Shown: positions 1 through 11,865 of the stretch, piece after piece
Position numbering within the stretch: position 1 is the first letter of the stretch
Layout of the letters: each line of letters starts with the position of its first letter
DNA from: Micropterix aruncella
Lineage: Eukaryota > Arthropoda > Insecta > Lepidoptera > Micropterigidae
NCBI GenBank assembly: GCA_944548615.1
Contig: OX155967.1
Location: 19,451,554 to 19,515,553 of the forward strand
DNA: 64,000 bases
Direction: 5' to 3'
Translations under genes and position numbers: made by a program
The notes under the pieces: model-generated
What the model saw: the letters and a program-made list of their open reading frames with translations, nothing else
What the model was told of the DNA's origin: nothing
Databases searched by the model: none

Positions 1-172
1 AGTAATGAATAAATCAAAACTACTGGATCGATTTTAATCACATAGGCTATATATTTTATACCCGTGCGAAGCCAGAGCGGGCCGCTATGTTTTTATATAC
101 AACGTTCACAGTTTTTCTGTACTGTATTTAGTATCAGCATTGCACCCGTGCGAAGCCGGGGCGGGTCGCTAG
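1..172 (+). mobile_element. Helitron 3' terminus, with a duplicated end hairpin
   Basis: The segment ends in CCCGTGCGAAGCCGGGGCGG followed by GTCGCTAG, then T. That is the usual Helitron 3' end: a short GC hairpin a few bases before CTAG, inserted before T. A second, mutated copy of the same hairpin lies at 61-88, where the terminal CTAG has become CTAT. The body of the element lies left of the window, so its length and coding content are unknown. A short TA microsatellite follows directly. Confidence 0.7.
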
Positions 173-185
173 TATATATATATAT

Positions 186-891
186 ATATATATATATATA
201 CTTTTTAGAATTGATCAATAAGATGATTATAAAGTAAATAATTATAAAAGCCACTTACATCGTGACGAAGGATTCCCTTGATCGGATTCGGGAATGCTTT
301 AGGTGTTAACGAGAATGATGAATGCCTCTCACTTGCGGAAAGAGGAGTAGGTTTAAGTTGGGCCCATTTTTCAACTAGTAAACGCTCACCCTTCATCCAA
401 TTATCTCAAAAATTAAGCTACAATCCTTCTTTATACGTAAACTCACTCAATTTCCTATTATTTCAGGGGAAATAACAAGACAAGACGAGCTACTTGACAG
501 ATGGAAGAATTTAAAATTTCGAATTTCGTTTTTTTATTTTCTAAAGGTGCGATATAAAGAAGCTGCGATCAATATTCGAATATATACACAAAACTATCAA
601 ATATTTCTATATATATACATATATATATATATGAAAATTATCAACTTGACTTATAATATATATTAATAAGCGACGATATTTAAATAAGTAAACAATTTAA
701 AATTATATTTTTGAATGTTTTATTTTATACTATATTTATTTAGGTAATTACGTATTTAGGTAAGTACCACTCAATAATCAGAAAACTTATAGCGATCCTG
801 TGTTATTAAAAAACTACTTTTCGTCGGTTTACTTTTTAGGTTAAGACCACATCAGAGATGTGTGAATCATTAAAATAATCGTAGGAGTATA
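186..891. other. AT-rich spacer, nothing recognised
   Basis: Short open frames on both strands around 205-475 overlap each other and match nothing I recognise. The rest is low-complexity AT sequence. Confidence 0.5.
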
Positions 892-3240
892 TCATAATGT
901 AACAAAGCATATAGTTTTGTGTCTCTCTAGGACATCTCTAGGACCGACACATTCTTCTTCTACATCATATTTTTCAGACACCGGTTTATCTTCCTTACAC
1001 AGTCTTATGTTTATATTTATGGTTTCTGGTGATTTCTCTTTATCATGTTCTTTCATTTCATAAAGTGTTTTATGTAATACTAGCTTTTCATAAACCATTT
1101 CTTGATCTTCTTCAACTGCTGTTTCTTTGACTTCAATGAGCTTTCTCTTAGATGCAGCTTTACTTATCTTAGCTTCGATCATTTTTTGTTTTTCTTTTAT
1201 GGCCTTTTTTATATATTCAGGATCTTTTATTTGCATGTTTCTTGAATTTCTTGGGTCTATCAATTTGGGTAGCAAACAATCTAAATAAAATGTCTTTAGT
1301 TTGTTTTTCATTTCATTATCCCAGAAAGAGTCATCTTTTGTTATTATTTCTGTTTTAAAGACTCGTTTTCTCCATACCAAATACCTAAAAGGCATTTGGA
1401 TTTATCTGTATGTGAAGTTGCCCCTGTATCTGGAAATACCAGTTATGGGTTTTATTAATTTGTAAGATTCGATTTTTGCTAATTTTGATGGCATCATCGA
1501 TACCTTTCTGAAATGCAATGATAGGACATTTGATTTCGACGATCAAGTCGTCACCTACAACACCGTCGGGAGAAGCTCCGAGGAAGGGTATCTCTTTATC
1601 TATAAACAACCCGCATGGTTTTATTTATTTATTTATTTATTTATTTTCAGGAAAACCAACAGCTAATTATAATTTAACAATGCCGGAGTAACATAGCAGA
1701 GAGCCAATTAAAGGTTTTCACGTTTAAATAACGTTGTAGAAACATATGTGATCTTTCAATTAAAGCTATCGATTAAGAATGCATCAAAAAATATTCAACA
1801 ATTAATGCTAAAAAATTCACTGTTCAGTTCAGAAAATATTGATATAAATATTTATATCAATATTTTCTTGCATTTTTAACTGGGCAATAGTTTACTTCTC
1901 ATTGTCTTTTCCATGCTTAGTTGATGTTACATGGGATAAAGAATCTTTGTATAATTACAAGATTAACGCAACTGATATCTTTACGTCTCTTTATAATTGG
2001 TCCAACGTTTGAAGCTGTCAAAATAGTCCTTTTTATCTCCATCCACTCACTGCAGGTACTCTGCAGTACAGTTTTATTCTGTATTTCATCTCTTTCCGCG
2101 TCAGTCCAATTTAAGTTATGTAAGAAAGTGCATTTTTCTTTTTCAAATATTTCTTGCAGCATGTCTGGTTTTTCACACTTTTCTCCATAATTTGCGTAAT
2201 TTCCTTTTGAAAAAAGTAATCTGTTTTTCTTTCGACTGATTTTTCTCATATTGACCATCCTTTGCAATCGCTGCTTTTCCAAATGTTTTATTATGCCTGT
2301 GGGACTACGACCTATGACATTGTTGTAAAGGGAAGACATCAATTTGTGCGAGTTAAATGAAACTAAACAGGCTTGGCACCTTGTCTGGTAGGAACCTTTG
2401 AGGCTCAAATTTGTTCTTTTACCACCAACAAGCTTCGCTACTATACTGTTAAACCGTACCTATACAATTCATGATGTACTAAGTGTACATCATGAATTAA
2501 ACTTGGAGCATGTGAAGCAACATTTGACATAAGGAAACAAATTCTACCCCAGAGAGTACTTGTAAAAAAAGTTTTGTCGGCTGTTTCTGATATCATATCT
2601 GATTTATTCATCTCAGTACAAAAGTTTGCTTTGCACCGACTATGATCGCCAAAAGCGTGCAAGTGAGTAAACAGAAAATCATTATAGAATGGCTCAATAT
2701 TACACCTTCTCTCTGATTCAAAATCAGTTTTATAAATCTTTATGATCTTGCGAATTGTTTTTCTTAGGATCATGATTTTTTTCTGTGTCAAATACTTCCG
2801 GAATCTCAATAGATATTTTGTGTCCCTTTGTAGCTGGACTAATTTATTGCATAAGTTTCTAAGTACATGGTTTCTGCACTCATTTTTTTCTACCGTGAGG
2901 TGGTCATACGGTCGACTTTTCAATATTTTGGCGTATGTGTTGGAATCGCCATCAGAAACCATTCTGCCGTATATGAGGCCATGCATTTCAATTGAGCATT
3001 TGAAACCCTTTAGGAGAATATCGGATTCCATGCCAGTAGACGGACCGTTATAATTTTTACAGCACACGTGTGTTTTGTGCTCGATCTTTCTTTTTTCTGC
3101 TCTTGCACAGATACAGGAGTATTTTTTCGTACGCCCAAAAATAGCACTTCACCAGTCCATTTACCAATTATGGTTGCTGCCCCAGAAAAAGCGAAATATT
3201 TTTTTTTTGTAAGTTCTCTTACTCCAACAGCCATCTAGAA
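892..3240 (-). pseudogene. Broken Mutator-like transposase + YqaJ nuclease gene
   Basis: Reading leftwards, several frames join into one decayed protein of a metazoan transposon family that combines a Mutator-like transposase domain with a YqaJ (lambda-exonuclease-like) nuclease. The N-terminal part (3234-3010) reads FSGAATIIGKWTGEVLFLGV. The next part (3067-2441) has GMESDILLKGFKCSIEMHGL, the DGDSNTY motif and VEKNECRNHVLRN, typical of the transposase domain. A one-base shift near 2450 leads into FNSIVAKLVGGKRTNLSLKG and on to LTASNVGPIIKRRKDIS (2408-1917), where the YqaJ domain begins. A gap of about 300 bp (1610-1916) has lost part of the domain. It resumes at 1609-1385 with IPFLGASPDGVVGDD, EIKCP and QIQGQLHI, which carry the D and E-x-K residues typical of the nuclease active site. 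Another shift at about 1390 leads to the C-terminal part (1395-892). Numerous frameshifts mean it is dead. A second copy lies at 48890-49713. Confidence 0.8.
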
Positions 3241-3535
3241 TCACATCAATTATGGGAATCCCATTTTGCCTACTCTTTCTTCAGCACTCGCTATTTGTCT
3301 TTCTTTTATCGCAGCCTGATTCATCGAATAAATCGTTTTTTTTTTAAATCTCTTGATATGATTGCATGGAAAATTAGTTGATTAAATAAAGTACATACTT
3401 ATACATGAGTTACATAATCTATTAGTAGGTATAGGTAACTAAGTGTTGTAGGTTGCAGATAATAATAATTATCTATTAGCAGGTAACTAGGTAGGTGTAG
3501 AAAAGAGAACGCGAGAAACACCTACTAAGCAAAAA

Positions 3536-3945
3536 AAAAAACGGTTGTGTCACCCCAAAACTTTCCCGATTGGCGGCAGAAATTTAAAAATAATATGCAA
3601 CTGGACTATTCACACTGACCCTAACTATATTGGCGAAAGAAATAAAAAAAAACGGGGACAATTGGTAATCCAGGTATCCCAAATTTGTATGTTAGGTACC
3701 CCAACCTTTGGTCGTAAGTGCCCAAAAAACTAATAGGTTCCACCGACGGTTAACAGAAGCTTATATACCAAATTTCAGCTCAATCAGATTAAGCGACTGT
3801 GCGCTATCGTGGAAGAATGCGTGTGTTCACAATAACGAGTATAAATAAACAAACAAACAAACATACACGGCTGGGTCAATATTTTCCGTTGAGATCAAAT
3901 TAACGGAATTGCATTTTCAATTCTGTCGATCGAATGTAATAACAA

Positions 3946-3980
<35 letters not shown>

Positions 3981-4270
3981 TACACGCATACATACATATA
4001 AACACGTCACAGTAGGGTTAGTTGTAAGAAATTGTCATATGACAATAAACCCGCCCATTGTGAAATTTTCACAATAAAGAGTAGAAATAAACCAACATAC
4101 ATACACACATACACATACATACACATACATACACACATACATACACACAAAAAGAGATCGGTCTGAAAATGGTCTCAATCGTCTTAGGGGGTCTCAAAAT
4201 GTATATTTCCGTCATCATCTCAATTTTTTTTTTATCGCGATCACAATACTTTCCTTTTTGGGAAAGTAAA
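3536..4270 (-). repeat. Repeat family B copy, interrupted by a SINE
   Basis: The right-hand end in this orientation reads GGTTGTGTCACCCCAAAACT, then continues through AAATTTCAGCTCAATCAGAT and a CA/CATA microsatellite to CACAATACTTTCC at 4243-4255. The same order of blocks occurs in plus orientation at 11866-12400, 19680-20245 and 61470-62065. The unit looks like a non-autonomous element: its two ends carry related GGAAAGT/ACTTTCC motifs. I do not know its family. SINE sequence lies within its microsatellite part. Confidence 0.6.
3869..4095 (+). mobile_element. SINE copy (tRNA-derived family)
   Basis: The segment runs from CTGGGTCAATATTTTCCGTT through AACGGAATTGCATTTTC, a CA microsatellite and AGGGTTAGTTGTAAGAAATT to an AATAAAG tail. 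It matches the fuller copy at 49795-50060, which retains a tRNA B box. The tRNA-like head is missing here. A fragment of another SINE tail (TTCACAATAACGAGTATAAA) lies just upstream at about 3829. Confidence 0.6.
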
Positions 4271-5860
4271 ATTGTAGGTAGATACACCTACCTACAATTT
4301 TTCGCTTTCTTACGTACACTTTGACTATTTGTAAGAATAGATATTTTGTATTTTACTTCGTTCATTTTCATGGCCTTTTAAGCCCAACTTTTTGCAGCTT
4401 TCCTTATTGGCGGCATTTTCGATTATTTTAAAGTCGCAACACAGCAAACATATTACAGTTTCTCGGACGCGGATTGCAGCGCAGCGACACCCTCCTCGTC
4501 GGACTGTTTGTGGAACACTGGCGGCCGTCGCCTAAAACCATCACATTTATAGTATATGTAGTTTAAATTACTTTTTGTCAAACCTATTTATTATTCTAGA
4601 ATAAGAAACGATCAGTTTAAAGATAAATGTGTTAGCAATATTTAACTGCAAGTGCCATGAAAATATCACTTGCAGTTTAGAAGTAGTTACGTAATTAAAG
4701 TTGAAAACAGCTTCATTTCAATATTTTTTTTGTATAGTTTTTTATGTTCTACATTTTTTTTAAATGATCAGATTGAAGTTTATATATTAATGCTTGAGAT
4801 ATATTTTTTCTGCCAGTAGGCTAATTCAAAAGTTATCGGCCTTCAAATATGATCGTTTCACGACTCCACGCGCCTTAAGAAGAAAAGTGCTATAAAGAAG
4901 TATTAATACAAAATTATACACATCCGAAGTTTTGTAAATTTGGATGATTTTGTGAAATGAAGTAGTTATTAAATCTTTTTAAATAGGGTTTATTTTGTAA
5001 ATAGGATTTACTATCAGTCGTATATTGAATCAACAGCTCAACTGATATGCAAATGTAATTCAAAATCAATCAAATCAGATCACAGTCGAAAACAAAATCA
5101 CATGAATACAGAAAACACTCTGAACACCCCAACGTCAAACAAATGAATGATAACTGCCCAAGCGAAAAATCTTTCTGCTAACTATATAATGAGTGTGTAT
5201 CAATGTCTTTCTTATTTACTGGTTCTCTATCATCCATAACCTTTTTTAGATAAACCCAAAGTAAAACAAAAGAATGCCGACGGCCCAGAAGCAAAATCTC
5301 ACCTGACGCCCGCACACTGACCGTCTATATCTATCTTACTTATTGGCTGTTTCTCTTTCATCCACAAGCTTACTTACCGCCTTAGCTTTCGGGATAAGAT
5401 AAAAGTACTCAATCGACACAATGTAGTTTTTTTTACCTTTCAATAGTTGATATAGGTTTATATTTTCCTTATTTATCTACTACATGCCTTGTGTGTTATT
5501 GATACAAACAACTGTATTGTTTAAATAAAACTAAGGAAATAAGGTATTTTTCCGAAAAAAGTGTATTTATTCATTACAATATTTTGCAGTTTCAACTCTC
5601 TGTAACTATTTTCTGCCAGGTATTTCAGTTTAGTCTGTAAAGAATTAAATGTTACATTTGAAATAAGCTTTTGTTTAGCACACGTATATGTTGCAATTTT
5701 CTACAACCCATTGTCTTTTAGGGATTTTTTGTAATTGTTATGGGTGTCGATTCTGTTATCTATCATAAAATATATAGTGGGTTTCGATTCTGCAAAGATA
5801 TACTATCTACACAGAGAGAGAGAGAAATATAAGAAATATGTAAATTCTAAAGAGGCAAAC
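4271..5860. other. Downstream/intronic sequence of the minus GH1 gene; one diverged tandem duplication
   Basis: No coding exon could be recognised. If the GH1 gene continues leftwards this is its second intron. Two diverged direct copies of about 130 bp lie at roughly 5120-5255 and 5260-5395. Each contains a CAAAAGAATG/CAAATGAATG stretch and then TCTTACTTATTGGCTGTTTC or its variant. A GC-richer patch at 4450-4540 was not identified. Confidence 0.4.
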
Positions 5861-6178
5861 CTCCTATCCTCTGCAGGGTTTCCGGCGTATCCCAGTGATA
5901 AAGCGTGACCATCGGCTGGATGCCACTCTCGATTAGTTCGTCTATCAGATTGTTGTAGTAGTCGATACCGCTCTGGCTGGTGACGTTAATGTATCCATAT
6001 GGTAGTAATCTGGACCAGGAGAGGGAGAACCTGTAAGTGTTGGCGCCCAGTTCCCTTAGAGCGACTATATCTTTACGGTAGAGGTGGTACGAGTCGCACG
6101 ATATGTCTCCCGTCGCCCCGTTGACTATCTTCTCCGGATGTTCATGGGAGAATTGGTCCCAAATGTTGACTCCTTTAC
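5861..6178 (-). CDS. GH1 beta-glucosidase/myrosinase-like gene, second recognised exon
   Basis: This exon encodes part of the N-terminal half of a family 1 glycoside hydrolase, an enzyme that cleaves beta-glucosides and in insects is usually secreted in gut or salivary tissue. The translation runs GKGVNIWDQFSHEHPEKIVN, DSYHLYRKDIVALRELG, YRFSLSWSRLLPYG, YYNNLIDEL and ends VTLYHWDTPETLQRIGG. The YRFSLSWSR and HWDTP blocks are GH1 hallmarks, and the His of HWD lines the sugar-binding site. The acceptor CTTCCCAG precedes the exon and a donor GTTTGC follows at 5860-5859. The first base completes the glycine codon split from exon 10902-11002, so the two exons join in frame. The acid/base (NEP) and nucleophile (ENG) regions were not found in 1-5860. 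The gene either continues left of the window or is truncated. Confidence 0.9.
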
Positions 6179-6339
6179 CTGGGAAGATATTTTTTAAAAT
6201 TATTTAGAGGAGTGCAACTCAATTGGAATGTGTTATCGACCAGGGTGGTTATTAATGCAGCTTTAAGCCCGCAACATGAAGTACGGAGCTCAATGTAGCG
6301 ATGTGACCAAACACTGCTAGCTGAACTACGCCAAGTAAA

Positions 6340-7056
6340 TATTCATTTCGTCTCGACTGCCTTAGAGAGCAGTGGTGAACGGTTTCGCGTAGCTTGGGCC
6401 ACTAGATCCATTTTGTTCTCGGATTCAGAAACCTCCTCGAGTGGAAGGCTATCCCGGGTAAGACTCCCGTGTCTCAGGCCTTAGAGCTGGTGGACCGGTT
6501 TCTCCCGGCGGGATTGCATACCGGCGCCATTGGATGGTTTGTGCAACGGTCGGCGAAGCCAATCGGCTGTGCATTCTGACTAATTGCTGAAGGGATCTGG
6601 AGACTATGGAAATACACTATTTCCTAAGCAGCGGGGCTGAATGTTCACCTGTTGTTAGGCCACTCTTGAAATGACCTTGGACCACTCGACCCCATGTGGC
6701 ACTACGGGCAAAGAACGCCCAGCGGTAATTCAAACTGAATTACCGCTGTAATACAACAGGTACAGGTTTGCGTAAGCGACTTCGGACCCGTAACCAGTCG
6801 GGAGGATGGATGTATCCTGAAAGTTAATTTCAGATGGAGATATCCTCTCAAAACTGCTAGTTTGGGGGTGAGGCTGCCCGCTGGTTACCTTTCCCGGTGC
6901 CTCGCCGTAAGGCGTTGGTCTCTAACGAGTTGCTGGTGAATAGACATAGATTGTATTATCCCCAAGTCTTTTACGCTCATCCCACGGCTGAAAGAACGAT
7001 CTATATCGTTATACCAGCCTGGGGTTACGGGTTCGCCCGTTGTAGTCGACACCGCC
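6340..7056 (+). repeat. Repeat family A, copy 1
   Basis: About 0.7 kb. It begins near CCTTAGAGAGCAGTGG and contains CCATTTTGTTCTCGGATTC, GACTAATTGCTGAAGG, GACCCGTAACCAGTCGGGAG and GGCGTTGG, ending in GTTGTAGTCGACACCGCC. Copy 2 follows directly in the same orientation, inside intron 1 of the minus GH1 gene. There is no convincing coding frame and no inverted ends. The family type is unknown. Confidence 0.7.
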
Positions 7057-7540
7057 ATCCTGCCTTAGGGAGCAGAGGTGGATCGGTTTCTCTTAGGGGA
7101 TTGCCCCCCTGCGCTACTGGACAGTTTGCGCACCATTCGGTGACGCCAATCGATTGTGCCCTCTGACTAATTGCTGAAGGAGTCTGGTAAATATACTGTT
7201 ATATGCAGCGGGGGTGGATTTTGACATGTTGTCAACCACTCTTGAAATGACCATTAGGCCACCTGATCCTGACTTCAGAGCTGGGCAAAAGATGCATTTG
7301 GTCCGCGATGGATTCAAACTGAATGACCGCTGCATATACAGCAGGTAAACAGGGGGTGAGGCTGTACCTTACCCGGTACCTCGCCGTGAGGTGTTGGCCT
7401 CTGCCTGGTTCGTGGCTTTGCTGGACGGTAGGTTTGTACCGTTCAAAGTCTTTTGCGCTCATCCCACGGCTGAAAGAACGATGACATATCGTTATACTAG
7501 CATGGGCTGACGAGTTCTCCCGTTGTAGTCGACACCGCAT
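7057..7540 (+). repeat. Repeat family A, copy 2 (tandem to copy 1, internally shorter)
   Basis: It starts with the same leader after GACACCGCC, lacks much of the central block present in copy 1, and ends in GTTGTAGTCGACACCGC. Head-to-tail arrangement with copy 1. Confidence 0.65.
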
Positions 7541-9470
7541 AAGTGCCTTAGAGAGCACATCTTGTATGCTGTGACGTTGTAAAGCGGTTGCCACGGTTTG
7601 GTAACGGTTTGGTAAAGTTTGGAAGCAGGTGAGCGGGGAGGAAACGTGGTTGCCGTGGCCACTAAACGTGTACAGAGCTTCGCTCAGGCGGCGCATCCGC
7701 GGCAAGCCACGCATGTGCCTCCAACGTCACATAGCCACGCAGCCGTGCCTATCGTGCGCGTGGCCCGCTATGTGTTGGTATGTATGGCGGCGGCTGGCAT
7801 TGAATAAAGCTAGTCACGTGTGAAATGTAGCCTTGCGTAGCATTCCGTGGCGGGCTTTAGCCGCACGAGTGTGTGCAAGTGGACTGTAAATTGATTTTTT
7901 TTGTTAAGAGGTTTATCGCATTTTTTTATATTGTCAATGGTGCAAAGGGAATGCAATCGCCAGCCGGGCGCAATTGCCAGTGTTAAATTACCAATGATAC
8001 ACACTTTCTCCCAGGGTGATTATTATGTGCTTCAGAACCGCTAAGACCGGGCGCTGATCGCTTTTAAATAGCATCCATTCTCGTATAACCTATTCAAAGA
8101 GTTGGCAATATATGTAAGAAGTCGTATGTTTCTTTGTTCATACCTAATGTATAGTTTTAGGGTGCGATAGTATTTATTGGGATGTATTCAATGGTCCTCA
8201 TTCGATTTACTCACACCTTTTTTGGAAAATCCGCCTCGGTCGTCTCTCTAGACAAGCTATCCTTTAAATCCTGAATATTTACCATGTAATTCGTCTATTA
8301 AGTATAGCTAGCCGCTTGTTTGCCCCTGGTTACAATGGTAACCAAAAATTATTTAGGCGTATTTTGCGTATCATCTATACATATTTCTTCATTCGTTACT
8401 CTGACTTAAAAGTTAGATTCGTTACTCTGACTTAAGACTTTGTAAATTTCTATTAAATATTCTTTTCTATACATTTTTTATACGTCAAAGTAGTGTGGAC
8501 TCGCTTCCACCTTAATGACGTAGCCAACACTTTTGTAGGTAGGTGAGTTTTGTGGGTACAGATGTGAAATACTGATACATAAATATTTCGTGAACGTAGT
8601 TTGTGAAACGGGAAGGGGTTGAATGCCCGCATAAGCCCCTCCTCCCCCCCTCCCCCACGGACGGGTAAAATAGACCGCTGACGTATGTAGAATTTTACCC
8701 AAGAAGTCAAACGAAATATTAGCATTATTATTATTGGAAGCTCAAGAAATTATGTATTGATGATGCATTAGTAGGTATTATTATTGATGGAAAGGAAGTA
8801 GAAGCATGCAAATTGGTTTTCAGATTACTGGTTTACCATTGCTTTACCGATGATTGGGGTCACTACTTTAGAGCTATTTGAGCTACTCCTTTACCACGAC
8901 TCTGAGCTGAGAATACCTTTTCGGCTGATGCCTTAATTAAGACTGTCGGGCAAGCCGACCTGTTCGAGTCCGCTCGGTGTTTACTTGGTATGTGTTCGTA
9001 AAAGTTACGTGACAATTAATCTGACTCCATAAATTAGCGAGCAGTGGTAATATTGCTCGCGGGAAAATTTGAATCGCCTACTGGCGGGGCAAATGAATTG
9101 TAACACGTGGCGTAGTCTCTACACTGGTAAGCCACGGGACGAAAACAATCACCACTTCGCTGTCTTAGATTAACTATTTATAAATTATGGAATATTAGAT
9201 ATAATAAAATTATTTTTTTGCTGCTGCATATCAAATTCGAAATTAGGCAATCAATATTTCCTCGATGGAAGACACGTTGCTGGCACAATGCCGCTGCCGC
9301 CGCGAGAAACGGCAAGCAAACAGAATGGAAATATCGCTATGATCCGCGTCGTCGGGCGATAATGAGGAAAGCACGAGTTTGCACTCCGACGATCGTGCAA
9401 ACACCGAGTTCGCGACGCTGCGCCCGTCAGTCTCGCACCCGTCGAATTCTCACCCCGCCGAGTATGCACC
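7541..9470. other. Unidentified intron sequence with two GC-rich patches
   Basis: The patch at 7620-7830 is GC-rich with several short open frames on both strands. The patch at 9280-9470 reads open on both strands but shows no recognisable domain. Between them there is a C-rich run at about 8637-8660 and otherwise AT-rich DNA. None of it could be assigned to a gene or element. It lies inside the inferred first intron of the minus GH1 gene. Confidence 0.4.
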
Positions 9471-9860
9471 CAGCGTTGATAGGTTAAATATTCATATTCA
9501 TATTCATTTTAATAGTATTATGGTATATAAGTTATGATAAAGGTGAGCAAAGATTTTTTTGTGGATATAACGTGAAAACGTACAAAATGTTAGAAAACAC
9601 AAATAAACAAGCAAATATATTAAAAATAATAAAAAAAACACAACTGCCGTTACAGAAAGTAATTTATTGTATTTATAATAATTTTTATTACAGTATTTTA
9701 ATGAAATATTTGTGGTTTATGTATTTATCCATATAGATATATGCATATTTTGAGAATGTACTCAAACATACCTTTCATTTGACAGCACGATATATATTTA
9801 TGTTAACTTATTGACATTTATTATGATATGTATACGATTATTTTAATAAAACGAATATAA
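9471..9860. repeat. Dispersed repeat family E, copy 1
   Basis: The stretch containing GCCGTTACAGAAAGTAA, then AATGAAATATTTGTGGTTTA and TGTATTTATCCATATAG matches 31930-32480, where the same blocks are split by a small MITE. AT-rich, no coding frame, element type unknown. Confidence 0.5.
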
Positions 9861-9904
9861 ATATAGAGGTAAGTAGTAATCTATCCTAATAAATTAGTAT
9901 GAAT

Positions 9905-10850
9905 GCCTTCTATCCTTCTAAATTCTTTCAAAGTCATACGGTTTTCAGGACAACGCGGTCTTCAACCCAACACACAAATGGAAAAACGCACCCCGTCACG
10001 TTACGCAAACATCACGATATTTACGGGAATCGTTAGGAGTTTTGTGGGGTATATTTAAACATAATACAAACCATGTAATAAAATATGTAATTTTTTAAGG
10101 CAAGAAAATAGCCATCTTGAAAGTCCCCATGTACACCACAACCCTCTACCTTCTTTCGTTCTTCTTACAAAGTCGTGCGGATTACAGGACTGCGCGGTCT
10201 TCAACCGAAAACCCAAATGGAAATACGCACCCGCAGCCCGCTACGTGATTACGATACCGGCAGGAATCGTTATTTCAAGGGGTTTGTCGGGTGTATTTAA
10301 ACAGAATACATAAATGTAACCTAATAAAATTTAATATGAAATTGATTAGGGTAATAATATAGCCCTCTTGTTTAGTAACCATGTATATATCAATCACATC
10401 ACTAACTTTTTTCGTTCTTCTGACAAAGTCGTGCGAATTTCAGGACAGAGCAGTCTTCAACCGAACACGCAAATGGAAATAAGCACCCGGCTGCGCAATA
10501 ACGAAACCGGCGAAAAACGTTATTTCAATACTTTTAACGGGTATATTTAAACAGAAAATGTAATTAAATGTAATTAATTACCTAAGGTAAGTAGATAGCC
10601 ATCTTAAAAACTTTTCATGTATGCCACAACCCTCTACCTTATTTCGATGAATATAAATATTAACATAAGAAGATATCCAACTTACTAAATCAGAATAAAT
10701 GCCACATCCCTCTATCTTCTTTCGCTATTATTACAAATTCGTGGGGATTTCAGGACCGCGCGGTTTTCAACCGAACACTTAAATGGAAATACGCACCCTG
10801 CTGCGTTATTCGCGACACCGGAGAGAATCGTTATTTTAAGAGTTTTGGGT
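9905..10850. repeat. Four tandem copies of a ~240 bp unit
   Basis: Units begin near 9905, 10140, 10387 and 10625. Each contains a CTCTA-CCTT lead, AAGTCGTGCGGATT-like sequence, CAGGAC-GCGCGGTCTTCAAC, AAATGGAAATACGCACCC and a GTATTTAAACAGAATAC tail. The fourth unit carries an extra ~60 bp after its lead. Open frames are not conserved between units, so this looks like a diverged satellite-like duplication within intron 1 of the minus GH1 gene. Confidence 0.75.
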
Positions 10851-10901
10851 GTATTTAAACAGAATACAAAATATGCAATTAAACACGTTTCAACAATTTA
10901 C

Positions 10902-11002
10902 CAGATTCATTCCAGGCTCCCTCGATTTGGTAGGCGCTCGTCGCCGCTCCGAATAAGAAGTCGGTGGGGAAGGATCTCTGGCCAGAAATCTCCGAGTAAC
11001 AA
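10902..11002 (-). CDS. GH1 beta-glucosidase/myrosinase-like gene, first recognised exon
   Basis: The 101-base exon encodes [18 protein letters not shown], then [16 protein letters not shown], the conserved start of the mature GH1 barrel. The Gln of AYQIEGAW is the residue that binds glucose hydroxyls in this family. The acceptor ATTCTAG lies just upstream and the donor GTAAAT just downstream. The glycine codon is split G|GT and is completed by the exon at 6178-5861, some 4.7 kb away. The matching exon of the plus-strand paralogue (53238-53329) ends at the same residue in the same phase. A signal peptide is expected upstream in a separate exon but was not recognised. The reading frame is clean here. 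Confidence 0.88.
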
Positions 11003-11190
11003 CTAGAATATAAAACGAAAACGTAGTAGTTATGTAAAGGTAGATTTTATACTGGAGTCCGCGTTCGTCCATATTGATGACCGTCTAGTCACAGTTGATA
11101 AAAATACCTTTTGGGTTTACTTTTCCGGCAGAGAAAAAGTGTTGTAACCGCGCATTTTTTTTCGAGATGAAGACAAATGTATACACTTTG

Positions 11191-11215
11191 ACCCCCCCCC
11201 CCCCCCCACCCCCCG
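11191..11215. repeat. Poly-C tract
   Basis: A run of about 17 C, then A, then more C. It is a simple repeat in otherwise unremarkable sequence upstream of the minus GH1 exon. Confidence 0.8.
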
Positions 11216-11280
11216 AAGAGAATTAAGATCATTTCACTGGCTGGATCATGGCTTCATGATCATTTCACATCATTTCACTG

Positions 11281-11860
11281 GCTGACGACCCGAGAAAGGA
11301 GAGATACAAGTTTCCTAGATTTGCTCTTCAGAATCCTGAAGGGGGCCGCTCCGAACTTATAAGTAAGTTCAAACCTCTATCTTCTCCTCTTCGCTCCGAA
11401 CTTATAAGTAAGTTCAATCTTATAAGTAAGTTCAAACCTCTATCTTCTCACGGGCGCCCTCTGAGATCTGAAGACAACCTACTGCTCTCGATCCCTAGTC
11501 AAAGCAGTGATTTCTTCTCGCACTCCTTCTCCGTACGTGGAGCCCGTCTCTGGAATTCTTTACCCACGCGTACAAGGACAGCACCCAGTTTGTTTTGCTT
11601 CAAACGCAAGCTCAAAGAACACTTGAACCCATGCTTATAAACTTTTCCTTATTTTTCCCTATTTTTTCCTCCGTATTGTTTGTGTTTTCTTAAATTTATT
11701 GTTTTGTTTTCCTGCTGAATTTATTAGTTTATTTTTACCGCATAATATGTTATTCCACTAGGTTAAGGTTAGCTGTAAGATATTGCTATTAGGCAATAAG
11801 CTCGCGTTTTTGTTTAAGCAAATAAAGCGTTTGATTATTATTATTATTATTATTATCATT
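11281..11860 (+). pseudogene. 5'-truncated LINE: reverse-transcriptase C-terminus and 3' UTR
   Basis: The plus frame reads DDPRKERYKFPRFALQ and later LLLSIPSQSSDFFSHSFSVR followed by GARLWNSLPTRTRTAPSLFC and FKRKLKEHLNPCL, with a stop at 11638-11640. The AR-x-WNSLP and FK-x-x-LK-x-HL blocks are typical of the extreme C-terminus of CR1/Jockey-type ORF2 proteins. A short tandem duplication (CTTATAAGTAAGTTCAA) disrupts the middle. The 3' UTR ends in AATAAAGCG followed by a run of ATT, a usual LINE tail. The last ~100 bp resemble the 3' end of the SINE at 49795-50060. Confidence 0.75.
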
Positions 11861-11865
11861 TCCAG

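Noticed and set aside
10890..11072. 60-codon minus frame starting MDERGLQYK as the GH1 start
   Set aside because: It is in a different frame from the GH1 exon, and ATTCTAG at 11009-11003 fits a splice acceptor much better.
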